Source of the DNA: Leifsonia sp. Leaf264
Lineage (GTDB): Bacteria > Actinomycetota > Actinomycetes > Actinomycetales > Microbacteriaceae
Length of the DNA stretch: 64,000 nt
Assembly: GCF_001422325.1 (NCBI RefSeq)
Contig: NZ_LMMR01000007.1
Span: forward strand, 303,539 to 367,538
Direction of reading: 5' to 3'
Numbering within the stretch: the stretch's first letter is position 1; each line of letters begins with the position of its first letter. The notes below the pieces were generated by a model. That model was not told the DNA's origin. It worked only from the letters and a program-made list of their open reading frames with translations, and searched no databases. The position numbers and the translations under genes were made by a program. Below are positions 1-7,906 of the stretch, piece after piece.

Positions 1-339
1 CCGGCGGCCGGCTTCAGCGGCCGTACTCCTGACGTGCCGTACACCGTGGCCGATGCGAACGGAACCACGGCGGCGTCGGTGCTCTTCGTCCAGGTGGCGG
101 AGCCGGAACAGACACCGATCCCCACCCCCACCCCCACCCCGACCCCGACGCCCGGTGGAAGCGCTCCCTCCATACCGGGTCCATCCGGAACCGCCGGCTC
201 GAGCTTGGCCGCCACCGGGTCGGACCCCGCACCAGGCGTCATGATCGCCCTCGCGCTCATCGCGCTCGGGCTCGTGGGTTCTCTTCAGAGGCGGCGTCGG
301 CTTCAGGCCCAGCCGCGGCCCGACAGCTCCCGCTCGTAG
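1..339 (+). CDS. C-terminal end of a sortase-anchored surface protein (5' partial)
   Basis: The frame is open from the window edge, so only the last 112 residues are visible. They begin with the end of a beta-rich repeat (PYTVADANGTTA...VLFVQV), like the repeats of CshA-type adhesins. A Pro/Thr linker with repeated PT dipeptides follows, then a cell-wall sorting signal: LAATG, a hydrophobic helix and a final RRRR cluster. LAxTG is the form used by actinobacterial class E sortases. The protein is therefore inferred to be exported and covalently attached to the wall. Its 3' end overlaps the convergent LysR gene by 37 bases. Its size and N-terminal domains lie outside the window. GTG or TTG codons inside the fragment are not believed to be real starts. 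Confidence 0.75.
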   Translation, partial: PAAGFSGRTPDVPYTVADANGTTAASVLFVQVAEPEQTPIPTPTPTPTPTPGGSAPSIPGPSGTAGSSLAATGSDPAPGVMIALALIALGLVGSLQRRRRLQAQPRPDSSRS

Positions 340-1229
340 CCGGCAGTCTGCGCCCGCAGGGCATCGGCCACCGCGGCGACAGCAGGCAGCCGCAATGAGT
401 CCGGCCGCAGCACCATCCAGTACGGCAGCCGCTCGGCGAAGCGCCCGGGCAGCAGTCGAACCAGATCCGGGTGTCGATCGGCCATGAAGCAGGGCAGGAA
501 GCCGATGCCCGCTCCGGCGCGAGTCGCCTCGACGTGCACGAACACGTTCGTCGAGCTGATGGAGTCGCGCATCGTCGGCACCAGGCGGCGCGGGGCGTCG
601 AGGTCGTCGACGAGCAGCATCGAGTCGACGAAGTAGACCAGCGGATGCCGCGTCAGTTCCTCGACGGACGCCGGCGTCCCGTGCTCCGCGAGGTAGTCGC
701 GTGACGCGTACATTCCGAGGACGTACTCACCGAGGAGGAAGGCGGAGGCTCGGTGCACCTGCGGTTCGCCCACGACGACCTCGATGTCGAGGCCGGAGCG
801 GTACTGCCGCACCCGGCGCGTGACGGTCTCGATCTCGACCGCGAGATGCGGATGCCGCCGCTGCAGGGCCGCCACCGCCGGCGAGGCGATGTAGGCGCTG
901 AAGCCGTCGGTCGCCGACATCCTCACGACTCCGGTGAGCTCGTGATCGGCGGCGTCAGTGCCGCCCGAGAGCCCCGCGATGGCCTGCTCGATCCCCTCGG
1001 CGGCTCGGGCGGCCCGACGACCGAGCTCGGTGAGCTCCCAACCGCCGACCGCCTTGGCCAGGAGCCGGCCGCCGAGCGACTGCTCGAGAGCGGCGACGCG
1101 GCGCGAGACGGTGGTGTGATTGACCCCGAGGCCCTCGGCTGCCGTCGTGAATCGGCCCGTGCGGGCGACGGCGAGGAGGATGAGCAGGTCGTCGGCCTGA
1201 GACTCTGCGGGGTTCGGCTGCGTTGCCAC
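303..1229 (-). CDS. LysR-family transcriptional regulator
   Basis: A LysR-type regulator of 308 aa when started at GTG 1229. The N-terminal winged HTH (about residues 12-70, with TTAAEGLGVNHTTVSRRVAALE) is followed by a LysR substrate-binding domain (about 95-290). It is divergent from the MFS transporter/hydroxybutyrate dehydrogenase operon and is the likely regulator of that operon, since LysR genes commonly control the adjacent divergent unit. The open frame extends to 1316. GTG 1229 was chosen because a CATAAT -10-like box lies exactly 7 nt upstream (leaderless pattern) and because it leaves a normal short lead-in before the HTH. ATG 1247 is the main alternative. The effector is unknown. 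Confidence 0.85.
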   Translation of the reverse strand: MATQPNPAESQADDLLILLAVARTGRFTTAAEGLGVNHTTVSRRVAALEQSLGGRLLAKAVGGWELTELGRRAARAAEGIEQAIAGLSGGTDAADHELTGVVRMSATDGFSAYIASPAVAALQRRHPHLAVEIETVTRRVRQYRSGLDIEVVVGEPQVHRASAFLLGEYVLGMYASRDYLAEHGTPASVEELTRHPLVYFVDSMLLVDDLDAPRRLVPTMRDSISSTNVFVHVEATRAGAGIGFLPCFMADRHPDLVRLLPGRFAERLPYWMVLRPDSLRLPAVAAVADALRAQTAGYERELSGRGWA

Positions 1230-1232
1230 AAC

Positions 1233-1244
1233 TGCAATTATGCA
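1233..1244 (-). promoter_or_regulatory. TGCA-N4-TGCA palindrome over the LysR -10 box
   Basis: On the minus strand TGCATAATTGCA contains the putative -10 CATAAT (1237-1242), which sits 7 nt before GTG 1229. The inverted TGCA arms around this box suggest an autoregulatory operator. This is inference from position and symmetry only. Confidence 0.35.
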
Positions 1245-1388
1245 CATGCCGGTCGCGGGATTGGTCATTGATGCAGCATCCGTCGGCAGTGCACACTCGA
1301 CGAGTCCGCCGCACACGGTCGAGGCATCGCGTTTGGCACGGCCATCCGCTTTTCAGGGTCAATGACGACACCGAAGGAGACGCAGCAC

Positions 1389-2798
1389 ATGAGCGTTCAG
1401 AACCAGCAGGCCGGGGCGGCAGTCCCCACGGCCGGTACAGCGGGAGCGGGTGACGGAACGCCGCTCTCAGGCCTCAAGAAGATCGTCGCGGCATCCATGG
1501 TCGGGACCGTCGTCGAGTGGTACGAGTTCTTCCTCTACGCCACCGCGGCATCCCTGGTGTTCGGCACCTTCTTCTTCCCGGCGGCCGGCACGCAGCTCGA
1601 CGGCATCATCGCCGCCTTCCTCACCTACGCCGTCGGCTTCATCGCCCGGCCGCTCGGCGGCATCGTGTTCGGACAGATCGGCGACAAGTTCGGGCGCAAG
1701 CACACCCTGCAGGCGACGATCATCCTGGTCGGCGTCGCGACCTTCCTCATGGGCTGCCTGCCCGGCTTCGACACCATCGGCTACTGGGCCCCGGCGCTGC
1801 TCGTGGCCCTGCGCTTCATCCAGGGCTTCGCCGTCGGCGGGGAGTGGGGCGGCGCCGTGCTCCTCGTCGCCGAGCACAGCCCCGACAGGTCGCGCGGATT
1901 CTGGTCGAGCTGGCCGCAGGCCGCTGTGCCCGTCGGCAACCTGCTCGCCACCCTCGTGCTCCTCACGATGTCGTGGATCCTTCCGGAGGACCAGTTCCTC
2001 AGTTGGGGCTGGCGCGTCGCGTTCTGGCTCTCGGCCGTGATCGTCATCATCGGGTACTACATCCGCACCCACGTGACCGATGCCCCGATCTTCCTCGAGG
2101 CCAAGGCCGAGCAGGAGAAGCAGAAGGCTGCGAGCTACGGCGTCGGTGCCGTCATCAAGCGCTACCCGGTGAAGATCCTCCAGGCCATGGGGCTCCGGTT
2201 CGCGGAGAACATCCTGTACTACATCATCGTCAGCTTCTCGATCGTCTACCTGTCGACAGTCGTCGAGTACAACACCAGCGAGCTGCTGCTGGCACTGCTG
2301 ATCGCCCACGTCGTGCACTTCCTCGCGATCCCGCAGGTCGGGCGTCTCTCGGACCGCATCGGCCGCAAGCCCGTCTACTTCACCGGTGCGGTGCTCGGTG
2401 CCACCTGGGCGTTCTTCGCCTTCCCGCTGTTCGACACGGCGAGCCCCGTGCTCATCGTGCTGGCCATCACCATCGGGCTGGTGTTCCACGCTTTCATGTA
2501 CGCCGGGCAGCCCGCCGTGATGAGCGAGATGTTCCCGACCCGGATGCGCTACTCCGGCGTATCGCTCGGCTACCAGGTCACCTCGATCATCGCCGGCTCG
2601 CTGGCGCCGATCATCGCCGTCGCCCTGCTGCAGGCCTACGACTCCTGGGTGCCCGTCGCGATCTACATCGTCATAGCCTGCGTGATCACGGCCGTCACGG
2701 TGCTGACCCTGACGGAGACGCGCGGCGAGTCCCTCCGCGAGGTCGACGCCGTCGACGAGCAGAAGTACGGGGCGGCTCCGGCCGCGCGCCATGCCTGA
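1389..2798 (+). CDS. MFS transporter, metabolite:H+ symporter (MHS) type
   Basis: A 469-aa, 12-TM major facilitator of the MHS branch (ShiA/ProP/KgtP relatives). It has the GTVVEWYEFFLYATAASLVF first helix typical of the group, the loop signature GDKFGRKHTL, a second copy LSDRIGRKPV in the C-terminal half, and an ARPLGGIVFGQIGD segment. ATG 1389 is preferred over ATG 1362 because GAAGGAGA (1373-1380) lies 9 nt upstream of it. The stop overlaps the start of the 3-hydroxybutyrate dehydrogenase gene by 8 bases, so the two are translationally coupled. From this context the substrate is inferred to be a small organic acid such as 3-hydroxybutyrate, but sequence alone does not show specificity. Confidence 0.88.
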   Translation: MSVQNQQAGAAVPTAGTAGAGDGTPLSGLKKIVAASMVGTVVEWYEFFLYATAASLVFGTFFFPAAGTQLDGIIAAFLTYAVGFIARPLGGIVFGQIGDKFGRKHTLQATIILVGVATFLMGCLPGFDTIGYWAPALLVALRFIQGFAVGGEWGGAVLLVAEHSPDRSRGFWSSWPQAAVPVGNLLATLVLLTMSWILPEDQFLSWGWRVAFWLSAVIVIIGYYIRTHVTDAPIFLEAKAEQEKQKAASYGVGAVIKRYPVKILQAMGLRFAENILYYIIVSFSIVYLSTVVEYNTSELLLALLIAHVVHFLAIPQVGRLSDRIGRKPVYFTGAVLGATWAFFAFPLFDTASPVLIVLAITIGLVFHAFMYAGQPAVMSEMFPTRMRYSGVSLGYQVTSIIAGSLAPIIAVALLQAYDSWVPVAIYIVIACVITAVTVLTLTETRGESLREVDAVDEQKYGAAPAARHA

Positions 2799-3552
2799 GT
2801 TCGCTGCGGCCGGGATCGAGGGCCGGCGCGCCCTGGTGACCGGCGGGGCGAGCGGCATCGGCGCAGCCTGCGTCCGATCGCTGGCGGCATCCGGTGCCCA
2901 CGTGGTGGTGGCAGATGTCGACGCCGACGGAGCCGCTGCGCTCGCCGCGGAGGTCGGCGGCTCGAGTTGGGGCGTCGACCTGCTCGAGGTCGCCGAGCTG
3001 GAGACGCTCACCCTCGACGTCGACATCCTGGTGAACAACGCCGGAATCCAGAGGGTGAGCCCGCTGGAGGAGTTCGATCCGGCCGCGTTCCGCAGCATCC
3101 TGACGCTCATGCTCGAGGCTCCGTTCCTGCTCGTGCGGGCGGCGCTGCCGCACATGTACGAGAACGGGTTCGGGCGCATCATCAACGTGTCGTCGGTGCA
3201 CGGCCTGCGTGCGTCTCCGTTCAAGGCCGCCTACGTCGCGGCGAAGCACGGGCTCGAAGGGCTGTCGAAGGTGGCGGCACTCGAGGGCGGGCCGCACGGG
3301 GTTACGAGCAACTGCGTGAATCCCGGCTACGTGCGCACGCCACTGGTGGAGAGGCAGATCGCCGACCAGGCCGAGGCGCACGGCATCCCCGAGGACGAGG
3401 TGCTCGCGACCGTGATGCTCGCCGAGAGCGCCATCAAGCGCCTCGTCGAGCCCGAGGAGGTCGGTGCGCTGGTGGCGTGGCTGGCCTCCCCGCACTCGGC
3501 CATGGTGACTGGCGCGAGCTACACGATGGACGGCGGCTGGTCGGCCCGGTGA
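2791..3552 (+). CDS. bdhA: 3-hydroxybutyrate dehydrogenase (SDR family)
   Basis: A 253-aa classical short-chain dehydrogenase. Visible motifs are TGGASGIGAA (NAD binding, about residues 17-26), VNNAG, the catalytic Ser in NVSSVHG, and YVAAK with the active-site Tyr/Lys. The region from GLRASPFKAAYVAAKHG to PGYVRTPLVERQI resembles D-3-hydroxybutyrate dehydrogenases rather than generic SDRs. The enzyme would oxidise 3-hydroxybutyrate to acetoacetate in the cytoplasm with NAD. It is coupled to the upstream MHS transporter, which suggests an uptake-plus-oxidation unit. Its stop codon lies within the first unit of a 25-bp tandem duplication. Confidence 0.85.
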   Translation: MPEFAAAGIEGRRALVTGGASGIGAACVRSLAASGAHVVVADVDADGAAALAAEVGGSSWGVDLLEVAELETLTLDVDILVNNAGIQRVSPLEEFDPAAFRSILTLMLEAPFLLVRAALPHMYENGFGRIINVSSVHGLRASPFKAAYVAAKHGLEGLSKVAALEGGPHGVTSNCVNPGYVRTPLVERQIADQAEAHGIPEDEVLATVMLAESAIKRLVEPEEVGALVAWLASPHSAMVTGASYTMDGGWSAR

Positions 3553-3597
3553 CCGTTCCGGCTACTCGGAGCGGTGACCGTTCCGGCTACTCGGAGC
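3548..3597. repeat. Perfect 25-bp tandem duplication over two convergent stop codons
   Basis: Two identical head-to-tail 25-base units, 3548-3572 and 3573-3597, each beginning GGTGACCG and ending CTCGGAGC. Unit 1 contains the bdhA TGA stop. Unit 2 contains the yidC TAG stop on the minus strand. This looks like a recent slippage or unequal-recombination event that separated the two convergent genes. Confidence 0.9.
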
Positions 3598-4390
3598 GCG
3601 GGGCGAGCGCTCGGCGCAGCCACGCGCGTTCGGCGAGAGTCCACGCCGTGGTGACCGCGAGGTACAGCGTGGCGGCCAACGGCACGAAGGCGGCGAAGGC
3701 GACCGTGATGAACGGCAGCCAGCTGAGTGCCGATGGCAGCCACGCCGGAGGGTTGGGCAGGGGCGGTGCTGCGGATGCCGCCGCTCCGGATGCCTTCGTC
3801 GTCGGTGCCGGGGGCAGCGGCGGGTTGTCGGCTGCCACCCTCAGCGCGTGACGCCGCGACATCCAGGCCGTCGCCGCGATCGCCAGCAGCAGGCCGGCGA
3901 ACACCAGCAGGCCGAGCGGCGGCATCCCGGCCCCGAGGAAGGCGACGAGAGAGGTGCCGAGCGGCACGCCGAACAGGTGCATTCCGAGCAGGGCATTCGC
4001 GTGGCCGTTGATCACGGCGAGGACGAAGAGCGCGTAGACCAGGGAGAGCACCGGCGCCTGCGCCAGTGCCGGCAGGATGCCGGCGAACGGCGACGCCTTC
4101 TCGGCGGCGTACAGCTCCATGGTCTTGCGTTGCAGCACCTCGGGCTTGCCGCGGTACCGCTGCTGGAGTGCTCGCAGCTGGGGAGCGAGCCGGCGGCGTG
4201 TGTACTCGGCGCGCACCTGGGAGCGGCCGACGGGGATGAGCACGGAGCGGATGACGAGCGTGAGCGCCACGATGGCGATGGCGGCGCTCAGCTCGCCGGC
4301 GAACGGCTCGATGAACGAGGCGAAGCCGAGGAGTAGTCGATAGGCGGAGTCGAGGATGGCCGCGATGGGGCCGAAGGCGTAGAGGTTCAC
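3587..4390 (-). CDS. YidC/Oxa1-family membrane protein insertase (paralogue)
   Basis: A 267-aa integral membrane protein with the 60KD_IMP/Oxa1 core: a periplasmic-side first helix (ELSAAIAIVALTLVIRSVLIP), a basic hydrophilic loop (RSQVRAEYTRRRLAPQLRALQQRY), the KTMELYAAEKASPFAGILPALAQAPVL region, and three further helices. The conserved Arg in the first helix (VIRSVLIP) is present. It lacks a long N-terminal domain, as in Gram-positive YidCs. It sits with a small DUF6412-like membrane protein instead of rpmH-rnpA, so it is probably an accessory insertase rather than the housekeeping copy. The start ATG 4390 begins with MNLYAFGPIAAILDS. Confidence 0.85.
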   Translation of the reverse strand: MNLYAFGPIAAILDSAYRLLLGFASFIEPFAGELSAAIAIVALTLVIRSVLIPVGRSQVRAEYTRRRLAPQLRALQQRYRGKPEVLQRKTMELYAAEKASPFAGILPALAQAPVLSLVYALFVLAVINGHANALLGMHLFGVPLGTSLVAFLGAGMPPLGLLVFAGLLLAIAATAWMSRRHALRVAADNPPLPPAPTTKASGAAASAAPPLPNPPAWLPSALSWLPFITVAFAAFVPLAATLYLAVTTAWTLAERAWLRRALAPRSE

Positions 4391-4396
4391 GAAAGA

Positions 4397-4464
4397 AGTC
4401 CTTTGTCGAAGGGGTGAGGGTGGTCGCGATGGGTGGTCGCGAGACCCTCGTTCGACGAAGGACT
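4397..4464. repeat. Long inverted repeat between the insertase gene and its partner
   Basis: The outer arms 4397-4410 (AGTCCTTTGTCGAA) and 4451-4464 are complementary over 14 bases with one mismatch. The inner arms GAGGGT (4416-4421) and ACCCTC (4444-4449) also pair, and the loop carries TGGTCGCGA twice. It fills the gap between two same-strand genes. It could be an mRNA processing or attenuating hairpin, or a partial terminator. Confidence 0.6.
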
Positions 4465-4774
4465 ACGCGGCCGTCTCCAGGGGAGACGGCGCGCGGGTGC
4501 GGGGGCGGCCCGCCGTGTTCGGATGCCCGGGTGCGGCCATGCTCGAGAGCACCTCGCGGTGCTGGTGCGAGCGGGAACCGACGGTGAGTTCTGGAGCCAC
4601 CGCCTGGAGGGCCACGTGCACGGCGACGAGCAGGGCTGCCGTCGCTATGACGGCGGCGCCTGCCGCGAGGGTGCTCGACGCTCCGGGCTGGGCGATGGCG
4701 AGCAGGAGGACGGCGGCGCTCAGCAGTGTCGTCGCGCGCAGGAACACGACGGCCTTGAGCAGCGTGTCGGGCAT
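4463..4774 (-). CDS. Small membrane protein, DUF6412-like
   Basis: A 103-aa protein with two predicted TM helices (about residues 8-28 and 35-60), a short polar C-terminal tail and several Pro/Arg residues. ATG 4774 is preceded by GGCAGGAGGACCC, a near-perfect ribosome site with a 5-nt spacing, which sets the start well inside a longer open frame. Proteins of this size and topology lie beside YidC-like insertases in Microbacteriaceae, and assignment to DUF6412 rests on that context. No biochemical function is known. It is probably co-transcribed upstream of the insertase gene. Confidence 0.65.
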   Translation of the reverse strand: MPDTLLKAVVFLRATTLLSAAVLLLAIAQPGASSTLAAGAAVIATAALLVAVHVALQAVAPELTVGSRSHQHREVLSSMAAPGHPNTAGRPRTRAPSPLETAA

Positions 4775-4793
4775 GGGTCCTCCTGCCACGAGC

Positions 4794-5378
4794 CTACGCC
4801 CGCGGCGACTCCGTGGCGGCCTCGGAGCCGAGGCCGACGTCGTCGGCATTGACGTGCTGGGACGCCGGGGTGGGGGGAGCGCCGTCGAACGTGGGGGTCG
4901 GCCCTGTCGACGGGACGACGTGGATGGCGCCCGTCGCCGTCGGCACCGAGCGTGCATGGCCCGCTGCGGGGGGAGCGGCATCCGTCGTCGAGCCGCTCTC
5001 GGCGAAGGCACCGCCGCGCTGCAGCGTCTCGATGAGCTGGACGTTCTGGTTGTGCAGGTCGACCGTGATGTTCGTGATGGCCGTGGTGAAGTTCTCGGCC
5101 GCCTGCAGTGAGGTCTCGGTGGCGCGGCGGGTGAGATCAGCACTCTCGGTGGTGGCCTTGAGCGCGATGGTGATGCCGTAGTACGCGGCGGCGATCGACA
5201 CGATCGGTGCGATGACCGAGGCCGTGATCGCCAGGACATCGGTGAGCGCCGGCCTCTCGAATCCATCGGGCAGCGGCCCCATCAGCAGGTAGACGCCCGA
5301 GACGGCGACGACGGCGAGCAGCACGATCGCGAGGATCGCGACCAGGGCGGGCTTCGGTGTTGCATCCTGTGCAGCCAT
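4794..5378 (-). CDS. Membrane protein of unknown function
   Basis: A 194-aa protein. It has one N-terminal TM helix (about residues 11-33) and a second hydrophobic segment (about 45-75), then an amphipathic helical stretch (ATTESADLTRRATETSLQAAENF...LHNQNVQLIETL) that could form a coiled coil. The tail is Pro/Ala/Thr-rich and probably disordered. ATG 5378 has GGAG four bases upstream. The family was not recognised. It lies 19 bp upstream of the DUF6412-like gene on the same strand and may be in its operon. Confidence 0.6.
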   Translation of the reverse strand: MAAQDATPKPALVAILAIVLLAVVAVSGVYLLMGPLPDGFERPALTDVLAITASVIAPIVSIAAAYYGITIALKATTESADLTRRATETSLQAAENFTTAITNITVDLHNQNVQLIETLQRGGAFAESGSTTDAAPPAAGHARSVPTATGAIHVVPSTGPTPTFDGAPPTPASQHVNADDVGLGSEAATESPRA

Positions 5379-5489
5379 TGCACTCCAATCAGCGGGAGCT
5401 TGCCATTATTCTCTGCGCGGTATGCGACGCAACAGGGGTTGTGGTGAACCCGGGTTCGGGCCACGATGTGCCGGCGTCACAGGGCGGCG

Positions 5490-5846
5490 TCACGGGGCGG
5501 CGTGCAGTTCGGAGACGAATGCCGCCACCCGACCGATCAGTTCATAGGGGATCGGGCGGTTGTAGGGGAAGGTCAGCGAGTCCTTGCCGGAGCGGTACGG
5601 CGCGATGTCGGCTTCGAGCTCGTCTCCCGCCGTGGCGACGGGGTAGATGCCGATGTGCTTCTTCCAGGCGGCGTAGTGCAGGGCATAACGTCCGCCGAGC
5701 ATGACTGCCGGCATGTCGTAGCGCACCTTCTCCTCGTCGCTCGGGACCGCCTCGAGGATGGTCGCGCGCACCTTCCTCAGGATCTCCTGGATCTCGTCGG
5801 GGTAGCGGGAGATGTACTCCTCGACGGTGACATTCTCACCGGCCAT
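5490..5846 (-). CDS. DUF1801 (YdhG-like) family protein
   Basis: A 118-aa protein with a complete DUF1801 pattern: VEEYISRYPDEIQEILRKVR at the N-terminus, KVRYDMPAV, YALHYAAWKKHIGIYP in the middle, and SLTFPYNRPIPYELI near the C-terminus. Members such as B. subtilis YdhG (Fra-like) have been proposed as intracellular iron chaperones, but most are uncharacterised. GAGGAGG lies 7 nt before ATG 5846. It stands alone, downstream of the sugar-kinase gene on the same strand. Confidence 0.8.
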   Translation of the reverse strand: MAGENVTVEEYISRYPDEIQEILRKVRATILEAVPSDEEKVRYDMPAVMLGGRYALHYAAWKKHIGIYPVATAGDELEADIAPYRSGKDSLTFPYNRPIPYELIGRVAAFVSELHAAP

Positions 5847-5884
5847 GCGTCGTCCTCCTCTCAGTGGTCACTCGTGATGGGCAC

Positions 5885-6802
5885 TCACTCGGGCACCCGC
5901 AACAGCGCACCCTCGGCCCGGCAGGTGGCGGCGGCGATGAGCATGGCGTCGGCGAGAAGCTCCGACCACTCCTCGACGGAGGTCGGGAGGCCGGACTGCG
6001 CGATGTCGCGGACCGTGGCCGAGAGGGTGGCGTCGCCCGCACCCATCGTGTCGATGACGGCTCCGGGGAGCGACGCGATGCCGGCAGTGATCTCCCGGCC
6101 GTCGGGCAGGCGGACGGCGGCGCCCTTCGATCCTGCCGTGGCCAGCACGGATGCCGCCCCGGCGTCGAGCAGGCGGCTCGCGAACTCGTCGACGCTGTCG
6201 CCGAGAAGCAGCTCGGCGTCTTCGTCGCCGACCTTCGACAACAGGCTGTCGGCGGCGACGCGCACGAAGTTCGACAGGAACGCGTCGCGATCGCTCATCA
6301 TGCCCGAGCGCGGATTCGGGTCGACGATGAGGCGACGCTCACCCGTCGACAGCGCTGTGAGGAGGGCATCCGTCTGGGCGGTGTCGTCGAAGGGGAAGCA
6401 GCTGACCACCACGAGCGGGGCTGCGTCGATGGCCGCTCGAGCGTCGCCGTCGAGCGGGAAGCGCCGCGACTTCGCCGCGGCGTTGAAGGCGTAGCGCGGC
6501 TCGCCGTCCGTGCGGTCGGAGACGGCACGAGCGCTGCCGAGCGGGGCCGGCGAGGTGATGAGCTCGACGCCGAACGCGGCGAGGTGGTCGCGGATGAGCC
6601 GACCCGATTCGTCGTCACCGACCATCGCCAGCAGCGTGGTCGGAACGCCGAGCACCGAGAGGCCGACGGCCACGTTGAGGGCGGCGCCGCCGACGTAGTC
6701 ACGCGAGCCCGAGGCGTCGCGCAGCTCGTCGATGAGGGCATCGCCGATGACGACGACGCGGGGCGTGTCCTGGGCGGCCTCGGTTCGTTCAGGTTCTGGC
6801 AT
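5885..6802 (-). CDS. PfkB-family carbohydrate kinase (fructokinase-like)
   Basis: A 305-aa ribokinase/PfkB-fold sugar kinase. The N-terminal strand VVVIGDALIDEL, the substrate signature YVGGAALNVAVGLSVLG, a DPNPR segment, and the C-terminal PfkB signature DTMGAGDATLSATV with catalytic Asp (GAGD) are all present. It would phosphorylate a cytoplasmic sugar with ATP. Because it overlaps the LacI gene by 14 bases and lies beside a Frc-type fructose ABC transporter, fructose is the best guess for substrate. ATG 6802 was chosen because the family alignment begins at VVVIGDAL, about 15 residues in. The longer open frame runs back through the regulator and is not coding. Confidence 0.85.
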   Translation of the reverse strand: MPEPERTEAAQDTPRVVVIGDALIDELRDASGSRDYVGGAALNVAVGLSVLGVPTTLLAMVGDDESGRLIRDHLAAFGVELITSPAPLGSARAVSDRTDGEPRYAFNAAAKSRRFPLDGDARAAIDAAPLVVVSCFPFDDTAQTDALLTALSTGERRLIVDPNPRSGMMSDRDAFLSNFVRVAADSLLSKVGDEDAELLLGDSVDEFASRLLDAGAASVLATAGSKGAAVRLPDGREITAGIASLPGAVIDTMGAGDATLSATVRDIAQSGLPTSVEEWSELLADAMLIAAATCRAEGALLRVPE

Positions 6803-7844
6803 CGATCTCTCCGCTTCCTCGCACGATGAGGCGGGTGGGCACGATGTGCCTGGCGCCGGGGGTGGTGTCGCCGTCGAGTCGTGCGAAGACGCGCTCGGCG
6901 GCGAGCTGGCCGATGCGCTGCGGATTCTGCGCGACGACCGTGACGCCGGGTTCGAGCAGGTCGGCGAGTGGCACGTCGTCGAAACCGACGAGGGCGACGC
7001 TGTGATGCAGATCGCGGGCGCGGAGGGCGCGGATGGCGCCGATGGTGACCAGGTTCTGGGCGCTGAACACAGCGGTGGGCGGGTCGTCGGAGGACAGCAG
7101 GCCGAGCAGGGCGTCGAAGGTGGTCGCCTCATCGTGCAGGTCATCGACGACCGGGATGCTCGACGTCGCGACACCGGCGCGGCCGAGCTCCTCGAGGAAG
7201 CCGCGGCGGCGTTCCCGAGCTGTCTGGATGTCACCGCGGTCTCCGAGATAGGCGATGCGCCTGTGACCATGGCCGAGAAGGTGCCTCACGGCGAGGGAGG
7301 CCCCCGCCGCGTTGTCGCTCACGACGGAATCCGCGGTGACCCCCGACGGCTCGCGGTCGACGAAGACCACGGGAGTGCCGCGGCGGATCTCGGACGAGAG
7401 GTAGCCCTGGCTCGGTGAGATCGTCGTGAGGATGAGGCCGTCGACGCGACGGCGGAGGAACGCCGACACGCTCTGCTCCTCGCGGGTCGGGTCGTCGTCC
7501 AGGCTGGAGGCGAAGACGGCCACGCCGCGCTCGAGTGCGGCCTCCTCGACGGCCCGGTGCACCGCTCCGGAGAAGGGGTTGCTCACGCTGCCGACGAGGA
7601 GGCCCAGAGTGCGGCTTCGTCCGTCGGCCCGCCGCAGGTTGCCGGCGTGGAGGTCGGGTTGGTAGTCGAGCGCGCGAGCCGCATCCGTCACCTTCGCGAT
7701 GGTGGCCGCCGACACGTTCGGCTCGCCGTTGATCACGCGCGACACGGTCTTGATGCCGACGCCGGCGAGCGCGGCGACCTGCTTCATGGTCGGTCGCGCT
7801 GTGGCGGCGACGGATTCAGCCGTGGATGCTGACAACGATGTCAC
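6789..7844 (-). CDS. LacI-family repressor of the Frc-type sugar locus
   Basis: A 351-aa LacI/GalR regulator with the N-terminal HTH TMKQVAALAGVGIKTVSRVIN followed by the hinge helix. The effector-binding domain contains GLLVGSVSNPFSGAV and a C-terminal GFDDVPLADLLEPGVTVV motif. GTG 7844 is chosen because TTGGAG lies 8 nt upstream. The codon overlaps the palindrome TGACAACGATGTCA, which is a likely autoregulatory operator. A second copy lies in the divergent transporter promoter. The effector is inferred to be the imported sugar or its phosphate. Confidence 0.88.
   Translation of the reverse strand: MTSLSASTAESVAATARPTMKQVAALAGVGIKTVSRVINGEPNVSAATIAKVTDAARALDYQPDLHAGNLRRADGRSRTLGLLVGSVSNPFSGAVHRAVEEAALERGVAVFASSLDDDPTREEQSVSAFLRRRVDGLILTTISPSQGYLSSEIRRGTPVVFVDREPSGVTADSVVSDNAAGASLAVRHLLGHGHRRIAYLGDRGDIQTARERRRGFLEELGRAGVATSSIPVVDDLHDEATTFDALLGLLSSDDPPTAVFSAQNLVTIGAIRALRARDLHHSVALVGFDDVPLADLLEPGVTVVAQNPQRIGQLAAERVFARLDGDTTPGARHIVPTRLIVRGSGEIDART
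7830..7843. promoter_or_regulatory. LacI operator 1 (TGACA-N4-TGTCA)
   Basis: TGACAACGATGTCA has perfect 5-bp inverted arms around ACGA and overlaps the repressor's own start codon. It is the exact reverse complement of operator 2 at 7907-7920. A repeated even-length palindrome with a central CG is typical of LacI-family sites. Confidence 0.7.
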
Positions 7845-7871
7845 GGTTCTCGCTCCAATGTGGGGATTGAG

Positions 7872-7900
7872 TTGACTATAGCTCAGAACTGGTCTAGAAC
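7872..7900 (+). promoter_or_regulatory. Sigma-70-type promoter of the Frc-type operon
   Basis: A -35 box TTGACT (7872-7877), a 17-bp spacer and a -10 box TAGAAC (7895-7900). The LacI operator 2 begins 6 bp after the -10 box, so repressor binding would cover the transcription start. Confidence 0.6.
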
Positions 7901-7906
7901 AGTCCA

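Noticed and set aside
1467-3224. Open frame of 585 codons on the minus strand
   Set aside because: It lies opposite the MFS and bdhA genes, has the low-complexity Arg/Asp composition of a GC-rich shadow frame and no domain or ribosome site.
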